NCBI GenBank assembly: GCA_951812285.1
Contig: OX638292.1
Coordinates: forward strand, 1,221,008-1,285,007
Length of the DNA stretch: 64,000 bases
Source: an uncultured Dehalococcoidia bacterium
GTDB lineage: Bacteria; Chloroflexota; Dehalococcoidia; Lucifugimonadales; UBA1127
Direction: 5' to 3'
This document shows, piece after piece, positions 1-10,317 of the stretch. Position numbers and translations under genes: made by a program. The notes under the pieces are model-generated. The model did not search any database. It saw nothing but the letters and a program-made list of their open reading frames with translations, and had not been told where the DNA came from. Positions within the stretch are counted from its first letter, which is position 1. Each line of letters starts with the position of its first letter.

Positions 1-3000
1 GCATGGGCTACCAGGCGCTCAGGCGGACCCCTGCGATCCACGATCCGGGCGAGTTCCTGGACATCGAGGACGAGACGGGCAATTCGGCCACGAGCTACAC
101 AGCCACGAGCGTGCCGGCATCACCCGAGACCGCTTTGGGGTGGCCAAAGATCGCGCTGGATGAGGCGGTACCGGCCAACCGAGGGGCGTGGGCGGACGGC
201 CTGACCGGATGGAAGCCTGACAAGGGCATCGATCAGCCCGGTGGAATCTCGTCGAACGGAAACGCCGTGTCGACGGGCCGCACGGCTGATGATCAAGACG
301 TTCTCAGAGCGACTCCCAGACAGGCATCAGTTGGCAGCCGCGGCTTCACGGCGTTGACCCAGCGCTCCCTAATGACGTGCGGTCTGCGTGTCGATGGGAG
401 CATCGACTGTTGGGGCGACAACTTCTATGGGACGACCCAGACGCCGGAGGGCTCGTTCGTCGCCGTCGCCAGCGGCTCCATACGTGCGTGCGCGATCAGG
501 ACCGATGGCACCATCGTCTGCTGGGGAAGCACCGACTTCAATGACGTAGACCCACCCGAGGGTACCTTCAAGGCGATCACGGCGCATGCCCGGACATCGT
601 GCGCGATCGCAAGCGACGACACGCTCGCCTGTTGGGGATACGACGCCTACGGTCAAGCCCATCCGCCCGCGGGCACCTACACGGCCGTCACCGTCGGCTG
701 GGAGCATGGGTGCGCGCTCGCGACCGACGGCACACTCGCCTGCTGGGGATACACCCCAGCGGTGTCGCCGCCGACGGGCACATACAAGGCAATCGCCGGC
801 GGAGACGTCCACACCTGCGCCATCGCTCCCGACGACACAATCGCCTGCTGGGGCGTCAACAGCTCGCGGCAGCTCAACGCACCCTCGGGCACCTACACGG
901 CCCTCTCGGGCGACAACAAACACTCGTGCGCGATCGCGACCGACGGCACGCTCGTATGCTGGGGATACAACGGAAGTGGGCAGACCGACGCACCGGCGGG
1001 CACCTACACGGCTGTGTCTTCCGGTAACAATCACAACTGCGCCCTCTCGACCGAAGGCACCCTTGAGTGCTGGGGGAAAAACCTTTCTGGGGAATCCGAT
1101 CCGCCCGAGGGCACCTACACGGCGGTCCGCGCTTACTTCTCGCACAGCTGCGCTATTGCGACCGACGGCAGCGTCGTGTGCTGGGGTTACAACGTCAACG
1201 AAAGAGCAGAGCCGCCGGGGGGCGGTCACAGCAGTGTTGCCCTCGGCTTCGAACACGGCTGTTCCATTGCCGACGACCGCACCCTCGTATGCTGGGGAGA
1301 TAACACACACGGGCAGACCGACGCTCCCACCGGGGCCCATAAGACCGTTGTCGTTGGCTACTACCACAGCTGCGCCATCGCCGCCGACAACACCCTCGCC
1401 TGCTGGGGAGATGACTCACTCGACCAGCACGACGCGCCCGCCGGTACGCACAAAGCCCTTGTCGCCGGCGACGACCACAACTGCGCCATCGCCGCCGACG
1501 ACACCCTCGAGTGCTGGGGGCACAAGGACGAGGGCCAGACCGACGCGCCCGCTGGTACCTACAGCGCCGTCGTTGCAGGCGCCGACCACAATTGCGCCAT
1601 AGCGACCGACGGCACGCTCGCATGCTGGGGCAAGAACAACTATGGTCAGACCAATGCGCCCGCCGGCGCCTACAAAGCCCTCACAGCCGGAGACCACACC
1701 ACCTGTGCCATCGCCTCCGATGACACCCTCGCTTGCTGGGGCTGGAACGATCAAGGCCAAGCCGACGCGCCTGCCGGCGCCTACAGCTCCGTCGCCATCG
1801 GCAACAGGCACAGTTGCGCCATAGCGACCAACGACACCCTCGCTTGCTGGGGCTGGAACAGAGACGGCCAAACCGACGCGCCCGCCGGCGCCTACAGCTC
1901 CGTCGCCATCGGCACAACACACAGCTGCGCCGTCACGACTGAAGGCAAAATCGCCTGCTGGGGAGACCTCATCGGAGAACCTCCCGACACCACAACAGGC
2001 ACGTACGACACAGTCATAGCGCGCGAAAAACATACCTGCGCAATCGCCACCGACGGCTCCATCTCATGCTGGCCTCGCACGCCCGACGGCGTCGAATGGT
2101 CAAACACCGACACCTTCGGTGACGACGAATTCGTTCCCGTCACTATCGGCTGGGACCAGTCGACCGCCAGCCTGGATGAACATGGGTCAACGGTGACGCT
2201 CGGGGCCACGGTCACCACCACGGTAGACAGGATGCCCGAGAGCGGGTTCTCCGTCCTCTTGTCGGCGAGGACGGCCGCCGACACGGCGACAGCCGGGGCC
2301 GACTACCAGGCGCTGACCCAGGACCTGAGCTTCCAGCAGAGCGACTTCGCACGCGTCGACGTAGGCGGGCAGTTCCGCTTCCAGGCGACCAAGAACGTCA
2401 CGGTCTCGATCATCGACGACACGGTGGACGAGCCGGACGAGGCCTTCACCGTTAAACTGGTGTACCGCGGAGCCTTGCACAGCCACTATACGGGCGGCAG
2501 AGCCATCGCCACGATCGCCATCACGGACAACGACCACGTGCCCGTACGCCTCGGCTGGGCCGAGACGCAGTTCACCGTGGAGGAGCCCACCACCGTCGGC
2601 GACACCACGCCGGTGACCCTGACGGCCCGGGCCGTGACGACCAAGGACAAGCGGCCCGAGAGCGGGTTCACCTTCGACATCGCCGTGAACACCGCCGACG
2701 GCACCGCCCGGCAGCCGGGAGACTACGCGCAGCTCTCGGCGACCGGGGCGTTCAGCCGGGGCGATTTCTCCCGCACGCAGGTCGACGGTCGCTTCCGCTA
2801 TGTCGCGTCGACTTCGTTCACCGTCCACGTGCAGCACGACACGGTCAATGAGCCAAACGAGTCGTTCACCGTGCGCCTCGCCTACGACGGATCGAGTCAG
2901 CCCCACCTGCTCCTTGGCGATACGACCGCCACCGTCACCCTCACGGGCGACGTTGCGCCCCTGCCCGACCTCAGCACGACCGTCAGTGGAAGCGGTGTCG

Positions 3001-3461
3001 GCGGAGGCGGCTTCGGCCCAGCTCCCGTCGCGCCCAAGTTCGCCGACGGCTTCCGCACCGCGCGGGCCGTCCCGGAAAACGCGCGACCGAGCGATGCTGT
3101 CGGTGACCCGGTGCCAGCCACCCACCCCGATGGGCTGGAGATTACCTACTCCCTGAGCGGTGCGGACGCGTCACTCTTCGACGTCGACGAAGAGACCGGG
3201 CAGATCAGCGTTCGGGATGGGGCGGAGCTTACGCTGGGGACCACCTACACCGTCAACCTAACAGCCACGGACTCCGCCGGCTTCGGCGCCATCATCATCG
3301 TGATGATCGCAGTCGAGGAGGCAGCCCACCACGCCTACGACCTCAACGCAAACGGCCGCATAGATCACGAAGAGGTTGTCGCAGCAGTCAAGGACTACTT
3401 TGCGGGGCTAATCGAAAAGGAATACGTCGTAGAGCTCATCAAGCTCTACTTCGCGTCCTAG
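1..3461 (+). CDS. RCC1-repeat / Calx-beta surface protein, 5' end outside window
   Basis: Large exported-type protein; function unknown. The first methionine in view (base 3) sits inside what reads as an FN3-like strand (GYQALRR...SYT), and no signal peptide is visible, so I read the gene as entering from upstream. Residues about 115-700 hold 16 RCC1-type repeats of about 38 residues, each with the core C-A-I-A-x-D-x-T-x-x-C-W-G, giving two cysteines nine residues apart per repeat. Two Calx-beta domains follow (about 715-985), then a Gly-rich GGGGFGPAP linker, a cadherin-like domain (YSLSG.DA..F.VDEETGQI) and a C-terminal tail with the EF-hand-like loop DLNANGRIDHEE and ending LIKLYFAS. The same C-terminal module occurs in three other proteins of the window. 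RCC1 propellers usually mediate binding; a ligand cannot be named from sequence. Confidence 0.85.
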   Translation, partial: MGYQALRRTPAIHDPGEFLDIEDETGNSATSYTATSVPASPETALGWPKIALDEAVPANRGAWADGLTGWKPDKGIDQPGGISSNGNAVSTGRTADDQDVLRATPRQASVGSRGFTALTQRSLMTCGLRVDGSIDCWGDNFYGTTQTPEGSFVAVASGSIRACAIRTDGTIVCWGSTDFNDVDPPEGTFKAITAHARTSCAIASDDTLACWGYDAYGQAHPPAGTYTAVTVGWEHGCALATDGTLACWGYTPAVSPPTGTYKAIAGGDVHTCAIAPDDTIACWGVNSSRQLNAPSGTYTALSGDNKHSCAIATDGTLVCWGYNGSGQTDAPAGTYTAVSSGNNHNCALSTEGTLECWGKNLSGESDPPEGTYTAVRAYFSHSCAIATDGSVVCWGYNVNERAEPPGGGHSSVALGFEHGCSIADDRTLVCWGDNTHGQTDAPTGAHKTVVVGYYHSCAIAADNTLACWGDDSLDQHDAPAGTHKALVAGDDHNCAIAADDTLECWGHKDEGQTDAPAGTYSAVVAGADHNCAIATDGTLACWGKNNYGQTNAPAGAYKALTAGDHTTCAIASDDTLACWGWNDQGQADAPAGAYSSVAIGNRHSCAIATNDTLACWGWNRDGQTDAPAGAYSSVAIGTTHSCAVTTEGKIACWGDLIGEPPDTTTGTYDTVIAREKHTCAIATDGSISCWPRTPDGVEWSNTDTFGDDEFVPVTIGWDQSTASLDEHGSTVTLGATVTTTVDRMPESGFSVLLSARTAADTATAGADYQALTQDLSFQQSDFARVDVGGQFRFQATKNVTVSIIDDTVDEPDEAFTVKLVYRGALHSHYTGGRAIATIAITDNDHVPVRLGWAETQFTVEEPTTVGDTTPVTLTARAVTTKDKRPESGFTFDIAVNTADGTARQPGDYAQLSATGAFSRGDFSRTQVDGRFRYVASTSFTVHVQHDTVNEPNESFTVRLAYDGSSQPHLLLGDTTATVTLTGDVAPLPDLSTTVSGSGVGGGGFGPAPVAPKFADGFRTARAVPENARPSDAVGDPVPATHPDGLEITYSLSGADASLFDVDEETGQISVRDGAELTLGTTYTVNLTATDSAGFGAIIIVMIAVEEAAHHAYDLNANGRIDHEEVVAAVKDYFAGLIEKEYVVELIKLYFAS

Positions 3462-3767
3462 GGCTGCGGTCGGGGCGTTGCGTTTGGTCGCCTTCGCACC
3501 TACGAATTGTCTCTCCACTTGCGGGACAGAACGTCCCCACAAACCTGGGTCGCTTCTGGTTTTGTCGTCTTCTACTTGGCTCTCTACAGCCCAGGGTGTG
3601 AGCCAACGATGTAAAGCGGGACACGGCAGTACTTTCGCAATTCAACGCTCACCCGCCGGCCACACCGCCAGTGCAGGACCATGGCCGCAATGTCTCGCTT
3701 CAATCGGACACCCAGTACGCCAAAGCTGCCTCAACGCATGACATCCGTGGGCCTGTGGGTTCAGGCC
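3462..3767. other. intergenic region between convergent genes
   Basis: About 306 bases between two converging genes. I see no credible coding sequence or RNA gene here; short open frames lack ribosome-binding sites and recognisable protein content. The only structure I can point to is a small hairpin at its right edge. Confidence 0.5.
3750..3767 (-). terminator. possible weak terminator hairpin
   Basis: GGCCTG (3750-3755) pairs with CAGGCC (3762-3767) around a six-base loop, immediately after the stop codon of the minus-strand FN3-repeat gene. There is no T-tract, so it is only a candidate terminator or mRNA 3' stabiliser. Confidence 0.22.
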
Positions 3768-6700
3768 TCACACCGGAACCCCGAAATACAGCTTCACCAG
3801 TTCTATGACGTCTTCCTTCGCGAGAAGCCCAGCGAAGTAGTCCTTCACCGCAGCTACGACCTCCTCTCGCTCGATGGTCCCGTTGCGGTTGGCGTCGTAA
3901 GCGTGGTGGGCTGCCTCTGACACCTCAATGGTGACGATGATGATGGCGCCGAATCCTGCCGAGTCCGTTGCAGTGAGGTTGACCGTGTAGGTGCGTCCGA
4001 GCACGAGGTCCACGCCCTCCTTCACCCGGATCTGCCCCGTCTCCTCGTCGACGGTGAAGGAGGCGGCGTCGGTACCGCTGAGGGAGTAGGTGATGGCAAG
4101 GTCGTCCACGTGGGTCGCTTGTATCGGTCCGCCCACTGCCTCCCCGGGCCGGGCGTTCTCTGGCAAGTCTCTCGTGGCGCGGAACCCGTCTGCGAATTTG
4201 GGCGCCTTCGGAGCCGGGCCGAACCCGCCACCACCGCCGCCTCCGCCTCCGCCGCCTGTCGTCGATGAGGTGGACGACCCTCCTCTAGTGTTGAAGACCC
4301 GGGACAGGGCACTCTCGGCGTCAAATGCGCTGTTCAACGCCGCCTGAATCTCGTAGAGGGTGTCCTCCTTCAGATTGGTCAGGTCGAATGTGACCTCCTG
4401 GTTGGTGGTCATTTCCGGGTCCATGGGCGTCCACCCCGACTCGCCGAGTTCTCGACAGCGCATGTGCACCATTTGTTCCGTGCCGTCCGGCGAGTGTACT
4501 TTCACCTTCGCCTTGGCGCTGTCCTTCGTCACGCCGGTCTCAGTCAGCGACTCACTGCTAGGATCCTCACCCAACGTGGTAAACATGAATGACTTGGTTG
4601 TTTGCCCGGGGAAGTCCCGCTCCAGCGAGGCCTGCAGCTCGTATTCCTCGTCGGGAGCGAGCCCATTGAGCTCAAACTCATGGAAGTGTCCGGACGGGGC
4701 GTCTACCGGACTCCGGGTGTTCCACGGGTCAGTGCCCGACCGGTACCGCGTGTACATGGTGACGGACTCCCTCCGGTCCTTGGAACTGACGCTGACGACG
4801 ACTTTCCGCTCGGACTTTTCGTGGACGTGGACGCCGGTCGGCGTCGGCACCAGAGTGGTGAACGTCCGTCTGTGCGCTCGGCGAAAGCCGGTGTCCGTAT
4901 CCGCCTCTATCTCGTAGTCCATCCCGGCTGTGAGGCCGGAAACGGTGTAGGCCACCGTCGATTCCACGTTTCGGTCCGGGTTGTCGAGGGTGACGGTTGG
5001 CGCGCTAACCCAACTGCCCGCGGGAAGCGTCCGATACCGGGTGTTCACCGGCTGGTCTTCGGGCGCAGCAAACTTCACCTTCGTCGTGAGGTCGACCGTG
5101 CCCTCCGTGATTGTGTCCACGTCAATGCCAATGACTTTGGCAGGCTCTGATCTGATCGTGGTGGAAGCGGTAGCCCCTCGTGGGAAGGTGCTTTCCAGGG
5201 ACGCTTCGAATTCGTACAGCGTGTCCGGCTCCAGGCCGGTGGGCTGCATCTCGACCTTTTCCTCGTCCGTCGTAGTCGCTTCGAAGACGTTCGAGTTCCA
5301 CTCTCGCTCGCCTGCAATGCGGTAGCGCAGGTAGGCGGTCTTGGTCTCGGCGCCGCCATGGGCAAAGATGATGTCCATAGTGAAGTCGAACCCGTCTATT
5401 GTGAGGATCTGGATGCGAGACACGCTGGGATCGGGCGGCAGCGTCTCCATGACCCTTGGCCGGGTGTCAGTGGCGGGGAACGATGAGCTCAATGAGGCTT
5501 CCACCTGGTACTTCCGTCCCATTGCGAGTCCAGTGAGCGAGAATTCGGCCGTACCGGTGTCTGTGTCCTCGGATTGGGCGCTGCTCCACCGGCCGTTGGG
5601 CAATTGCCGGTGACGCAGGTAGACGCGCTGGGTGCCGCTCGGGCTTGCTATCGAGACCGTGGCTTCTGCAGTGGTCTGCGTAATGCTGCCGAGGGTCAGT
5701 CCGCTGAGGGTGGGCGACGCCTGGAGCGTCGTGAGCGAGAGCCGCGTTGTCCCACCCGAAGGGAACGTATCGTCGAGAGAGACCTCGACGTCGTACCTGA
5801 CGGCAACGTCCAGGCCCGCCAACGGGAACACGACCTCGTCCGAAGTCGCGTTGCGGTCTGGCGTGGTCACCCAAGAGGGCTGTCCGGGAGCGCGGTGGCG
5901 GAGGTAGACCGTGGGCGAACGATCGTGGCGGTCCGCCACGTCGACCTTGACCTCGGCGGAGTTCGACGTCGTGGAGTCCACGTAGGCAAGGGACACCCGC
6001 GGGTCAGGCGGCAAAGTATCAAAATTGAGCCCCAGGCGAACAAACCTCAGTTCTGGAGAGTCATATCGTCCTATCACGATGTACCCAGTATCCGGCAAGA
6101 GACCGGACACCTTCGCGGTTCCTGTATTGTCCGAGACCGTGAGTTTCACACGGGCCCTAATGGCACGTGGAATTGGGATATCGATCAGTTCAATGTTGAA
6201 GCTCTGCGCCCTGGCTATCGGATCACTGAGGGTAAGCGTCAGATCGGCTCCGTTCTTGGTGATGTTATCGGCTGTGAAGCTGGCGACTCCCGGAGGTTCG
6301 GTCTGCACCTGCGCGGTGACCGTCTCGCCGCTGGGGAAGGTGTCGTCCATGGATGCCCGCACCTCATAGACGCCGAGCGCCAGCAGTCCTGTCAGTCTGT
6401 GCTCGCCCGTTCCGGTGGTTGTCACGATGTCCGGCAGGTCGATCCAAGACTGCTCCCCCCGCTGCCGGTATTGCACGTACACCGTCTGAGCAGCGCCGTT
6501 GGGGGCGGCAAGGTTCACCGTGACCGTCGCCTCCGTCGCCGTAATGCCGCCGACCTGCATGGAAAACAGCGTGGGCGGCGCGGTTTCGAATGTGTCACGC
6601 AACGTTCCCTGCGTGGGGAACGTGGGGTCAGTCGAGGCCTCGAGCTGGTACTGGTTGCCGGACATGAAGTGGGGCAGCTTGTGCACGAGCCGGGTCTTCG

Positions 6701-9700
6701 ACGACCGCGTAGTCCCCACCTCCACGTACGTCTGACTCCAAGGGCCGGTAGGCGACTCTGTGCGAAAGCGATAGTACGTGTTAACCACGTAGAGACTGTG
6801 CCCCTCGTAGTCGACGTTGACCTCGGCTTCCGTCTGGTTCGCCGACTTTACTTCAAACCCGACGATGGTGGCGGGCAGCGTCGTTACCGATACCGTCTCC
6901 GTCGCGTAGCTCGGGAAGCTGTTGTACGTGGAGACCTCTACCTCGTACTCCGCGCCCGCCCGAATCCTCCTGAGCAGGAGCGTGGCAGTGTCCGTCGCCG
7001 TTCTCGTGGTCGGGCCGGACGACCACCGCGCTTCGGACCCGGCAGGGCGGTAGCGGACGTAGACGGCGCGATTGCTGCCGTCCGTGTGCTCCAGCGTCAG
7101 GTTGAGGGTCGCGCTGTCCTGGGTTACATCGACCGCCTCAACCGCCGAGACCGTTGCCCACAGCGTCGTGAAACGCACTGACTTGGTGGTGTTCGGGGTG
7201 AAATCGCTGTCCAGAGACACGGAGATTTCGTATCCGGTCTCTTGCGAGAGGCCCTCAACGGTTTCGACGATCTGCACGGCAAGTTCCAGAAGCAACGGGG
7301 GATCGAATGGGGGAGGCGGAGGAGAGGGAAGCAATCGGATCCAGGGCCCCAGGGGTGAGGTGTTCCTGTACCGTGTGTAAAACTCCCGCACGTTTTCGCT
7401 GCTGACGCCGGCCAGGTGGTTGATGTGACTTGCCTCTGTCTGCGTCAGGCTGTAGATGCCCACACTCACTATGCGGGCCGGCCGTGTAGTGAAGGTGACC
7501 GGGAGGCTTCCAGAGTCAAGGTCACTGAGCGTGGACACCTGCACCTCATAGGTGACCCCACCGAGGAGTGGCGTCACCTCCATGGCGAAGCTGGCCGTGG
7601 TGCTTATGGCGGTCGGCCCGTCAAGCCAGTCCGTGTCGCCGACCTCGCGATACCTGGAGTAGACGGCCACCTCGCGGCCATCGGCGAATTGAATGTTGCC
7701 CGCAATCGTCGCCGAATTCTCCAGCGTTCTCTGCAATCTCACTGAAGAGACGAGGGGGGCGAGCGTGGTGATTGTTTCGGGACTGGTCTCGCTGGGAGGG
7801 AAGCTGTTGTCCAGGGACACCTCGACGTCGTAATCGGTTCCGGGTGTCAACCCTCGAATAACCAGGAGCGCTTCAAGCACGGCGTCGTTTGCCAACGTCA
7901 AGACCTGCTGGGTTGAGCTCCACGGATCGGATGGCGTGGTGCGATAGCGCAAGTAGACGGGCAGACGGCTGATCAAGTTCTGGATCCGTACCCCTACGCT
8001 AATCTCGGTGCCCTGTGCGCTTGGGAACAATTCAACGATCGCGGGGTCCGGCGGAGCGGAAACAAATCGTTCGCTCAGCGTGTCGTTGCCCGGGAAGGTA
8101 TTGGTCTGCGACGCCCGCACCTGCATGTGCGTCCCGGGCGTCAGTCCGGAGAGCGTGAAGTCCACCGTCGAGGTCGAGGTTGTATCCGTTTGGAGGCTTC
8201 CCCATGACCCGGAAGGCAGCTCCCGGTGCTGCAAGTAGACCGTTTCCGTGCCCTGGGGGTCGGCGATGGTGACCGTCACCGTTGCGCCGGTCTGGGTGAT
8301 GCTGCCGGACCCAATGCTCAGCTGTTGCAGGCTGGGAGTGGCCTGCAGCGATGTGAAGGTGGTGGACTGTGTCTCGCCCGGGGGGAAGGTCGCGTCCAGC
8401 GACATTTCCGCCTCGTACGCGGTTTCGGCGCTCAGGGACGTCAACCGGACGTCCCAGATGGACAGCCCGCCGCTGCCTGACCTGGTCGACGACCAGGGTC
8501 CGTCCGGGCTCTGGCGGTAACGCAAGTGCATGCGCGTCCCGGACTGGGCGTTTGCCACGGTGCCCCTGATGTGCGTCGCGCTGGTGGAGACGGCCACGAC
8601 CGAAACGTTGGTGAGGCTGGCTGGTGTGTGCAACGTTTCGAATTCCTCACTCTCGGACGCATCCCCGGGGAATTGGCTATCAAGCGAGGCTTGCACGTTG
8701 TACGACTCGCCCGGCAGGAGACCCGTCAACGTTGTTGTCCCCGTGTCAGTAGCGGTGGTGAGGGAGTCGGTCAGGTACTCCAGTGGGTATTGTCGGGTGC
8801 GGTAGTACTGGAGGTTGACCACTTGAGACTCCCCGTTTGGCTCATCGAGGGTCACCGTCACATCGGCGGTGGTCTGGGCGATGTTGTCCACGCTGACGTC
8901 CGTCACGAGTGGCGGAGCAGTCGTGAACGTGCCGGACACCGTCTCTCCCTGCGGGAAGGTGTCGTCCAGCGAGGCCTGCACGTCGTACGTCGTATCGGTC
9001 GACAAGCCGGTCAGGGAGACCTCGCCCGTGGCCGTGCGCGTCACGACGGCGGAAGCGTCCGTCCATGTGACGTCGGCCTGCTTGCGGTACTGCAGGTACA
9101 CGGTCTGCGCCTCGCCGTTGGGTGCGCCGATGTCGATCGTGACGGTGGCGGCGGTCTGGCCTGAGTCGTCAACCCGGACGCCCTCCAGGTAGGGAGGTAG
9201 CGTGTCGAACGTGGTTGAGGCTGTCGCGTCCGCCGGGAAGGAGAGGTCTATCGAGGCTTCGACTTCGTAGCCGGTGTTGGACGTGAGGCCGTACAGAAGA
9301 ACGCTCGCCTCATCAGTGCTGCTGTGGGTCCGGTGGTAGGTCCACTGGCCCGAGGGCGTGACCCGATAGCGCGCAAAGACGTACTGCCTCGCTCCGTTGG
9401 GCTCCTGAATGGTGACGTCGAAGCTCATGCGAGTCTGGTGCGCCAGACCTCTCTGGCTTATGGCCGTCACTTTGGGCGGCTGTGTTGCGACTGGCAGGGC
9501 AACGACGCCCGAGGCGAACCCGTTGTCGAGTGAGGCTTCAACGTCGTAGGTCGTGCCGGAGGTCAGGCTGGACACCGTGAACGTCGCGCTGGTGGTCGAG
9601 GTGGACTCTGAGGGCGCCGTCGTCCACGGGTCAGTTCCTTCCGCGCGGTAGCGAAGGTGCACCGTCAACGACGCGGAACTGGGGTTGGCCAGGTCGACCG

Positions 9701-9905
9701 CCACCGTGAACGAGGTCTGCGTGGTCTCGCTGACCGTCACAGCGGTCACCGATGGCGTCTGGGCGAGGGTGTCGTGGGGAGGCAGCAGCGCCAGCGCCAC
9801 CGCTGCAATCGCGGCCGCCAACCCGACGAACAAACGACCACGGCCAAGCCACCCAGCAGTCGCCTGGCGTGCCTTGGGCTGGGCTGCGTACTTGAGCACC
9901 CTCAT
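3768..9905 (-). CDS. giant exported protein of about 19 FN3-like repeats
   Basis: A 2045-residue predicted surface protein of unknown function. The N-terminus has a charged n-region, a hydrophobic stretch (FVGLAAAIAAVALALL, about residues 27-42) and a likely cleavage after TLAQ. The body is about 19 repeats of 90-100 residues with the recurring pattern ...TVYLRYR...W......L.GL.PGT.YEVEASLD..FP..., an FN3-like fold by pattern. After a Gly-rich linker (GGGGGGGFGPAP) comes the cadherin-like domain, an EF-hand-like loop (DANRNGTIEREE) and the tail VIELVKLYF, shared with three other proteins here. It is divergent from the lipoprotein gene at 10318. No Shine-Dalgarno sequence is obvious before the ATG. 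Repeat proteins of this size usually serve as adhesins or surface scaffolds; that role is inference. Confidence 0.88.
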   Translation of the reverse strand: MRVLKYAAQPKARQATAGWLGRGRLFVGLAAAIAAVALALLPPHDTLAQTPSVTAVTVSETTQTSFTVAVDLANPSSASLTVHLRYRAEGTDPWTTAPSESTSTTSATFTVSSLTSGTTYDVEASLDNGFASGVVALPVATQPPKVTAISQRGLAHQTRMSFDVTIQEPNGARQYVFARYRVTPSGQWTYHRTHSSTDEASVLLYGLTSNTGYEVEASIDLSFPADATASTTFDTLPPYLEGVRVDDSGQTAATVTIDIGAPNGEAQTVYLQYRKQADVTWTDASAVVTRTATGEVSLTGLSTDTTYDVQASLDDTFPQGETVSGTFTTAPPLVTDVSVDNIAQTTADVTVTLDEPNGESQVVNLQYYRTRQYPLEYLTDSLTTATDTGTTTLTGLLPGESYNVQASLDSQFPGDASESEEFETLHTPASLTNVSVVAVSTSATHIRGTVANAQSGTRMHLRYRQSPDGPWSSTRSGSGGLSIWDVRLTSLSAETAYEAEMSLDATFPPGETQSTTFTSLQATPSLQQLSIGSGSITQTGATVTVTIADPQGTETVYLQHRELPSGSWGSLQTDTTSTSTVDFTLSGLTPGTHMQVRASQTNTFPGNDTLSERFVSAPPDPAIVELFPSAQGTEISVGVRIQNLISRLPVYLRYRTTPSDPWSSTQQVLTLANDAVLEALLVIRGLTPGTDYDVEVSLDNSFPPSETSPETITTLAPLVSSVRLQRTLENSATIAGNIQFADGREVAVYSRYREVGDTDWLDGPTAISTTASFAMEVTPLLGGVTYEVQVSTLSDLDSGSLPVTFTTRPARIVSVGIYSLTQTEASHINHLAGVSSENVREFYTRYRNTSPLGPWIRLLPSPPPPPFDPPLLLELAVQIVETVEGLSQETGYEISVSLDSDFTPNTTKSVRFTTLWATVSAVEAVDVTQDSATLNLTLEHTDGSNRAVYVRYRPAGSEARWSSGPTTRTATDTATLLLRRIRAGAEYEVEVSTYNSFPSYATETVSVTTLPATIVGFEVKSANQTEAEVNVDYEGHSLYVVNTYYRFRTESPTGPWSQTYVEVGTTRSSKTRLVHKLPHFMSGNQYQLEASTDPTFPTQGTLRDTFETAPPTLFSMQVGGITATEATVTVNLAAPNGAAQTVYVQYRQRGEQSWIDLPDIVTTTGTGEHRLTGLLALGVYEVRASMDDTFPSGETVTAQVQTEPPGVASFTADNITKNGADLTLTLSDPIARAQSFNIELIDIPIPRAIRARVKLTVSDNTGTAKVSGLLPDTGYIVIGRYDSPELRFVRLGLNFDTLPPDPRVSLAYVDSTTSNSAEVKVDVADRHDRSPTVYLRHRAPGQPSWVTTPDRNATSDEVVFPLAGLDVAVRYDVEVSLDDTFPSGGTTRLSLTTLQASPTLSGLTLGSITQTTAEATVSIASPSGTQRVYLRHRQLPNGRWSSAQSEDTDTGTAEFSLTGLAMGRKYQVEASLSSSFPATDTRPRVMETLPPDPSVSRIQILTIDGFDFTMDIIFAHGGAETKTAYLRYRIAGEREWNSNVFEATTTDEEKVEMQPTGLEPDTLYEFEASLESTFPRGATASTTIRSEPAKVIGIDVDTITEGTVDLTTKVKFAAPEDQPVNTRYRTLPAGSWVSAPTVTLDNPDRNVESTVAYTVSGLTAGMDYEIEADTDTGFRRAHRRTFTTLVPTPTGVHVHEKSERKVVVSVSSKDRRESVTMYTRYRSGTDPWNTRSPVDAPSGHFHEFELNGLAPDEEYELQASLERDFPGQTTKSFMFTTLGEDPSSESLTETGVTKDSAKAKVKVHSPDGTEQMVHMRCRELGESGWTPMDPEMTTNQEVTFDLTNLKEDTLYEIQAALNSAFDAESALSRVFNTRGGSSTSSTTGGGGGGGGGGGFGPAPKAPKFADGFRATRDLPENARPGEAVGGPIQATHVDDLAITYSLSGTDAASFTVDEETGQIRVKEGVDLVLGRTYTVNLTATDSAGFGAIIIVTIEVSEAAHHAYDANRNGTIEREEVVAAVKDYFAGLLAKEDVIELVKLYFGVPV

Positions 9906-10317
9906 TTTCTATACTGCAAACGACTATTGGCCCTGCACAAACCACCTGCACCCGGGGCACTTCGATTACACGACTCTTAATGAATGCCTGACCGTACCCT
10001 GGAAGCAGACGGTGGGCCAATTTGTAACATGGGAGCGCTCCACGGGCAAGTTGTGGCCGCCCTGTCAATTCCCTGAGGCTTCCCAAAGGAAAGTCCAATC
10101 GTGTTATTGGGCTCTCACGGCCCGAATGTGGTGATTTTGTACCTTTTGTTCGGCATTCTCCACATAGACCACTGTCCGAATTGCCCTTGCAGTTCAGGGG
10201 GATTACATCAAGCCTTGCAGTACTCGTATAATACATCTCGGCTAGCATCTGTAGATGGCGAACTAGCGCATCCGCGACTCTGCCCTAGCGGTATTGTATT
10301 AGGAGAGATGCAGTCCG
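9906..10317. other. divergent intergenic region
   Basis: 412 bases between the divergent FN3-repeat and lipoprotein genes. No coding sequence is supported. It must hold the promoters of both units; one plausible sigma70-type promoter for the rightward unit is listed separately. A GGAG-type ribosome-binding site (AGGAGAG, near 10301-10307) precedes the lipoprotein start. Confidence 0.5.
10203..10232 (+). promoter_or_regulatory. candidate sigma70 promoter for lipoprotein/protease unit
   Basis: A perfect TATAAT (10227-10232) is preceded at 18 bases by TTACAT (10203-10208). It lies about 85 bases upstream of the lipoprotein start and points toward it. The -35 match is only moderate. Confidence 0.42.
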
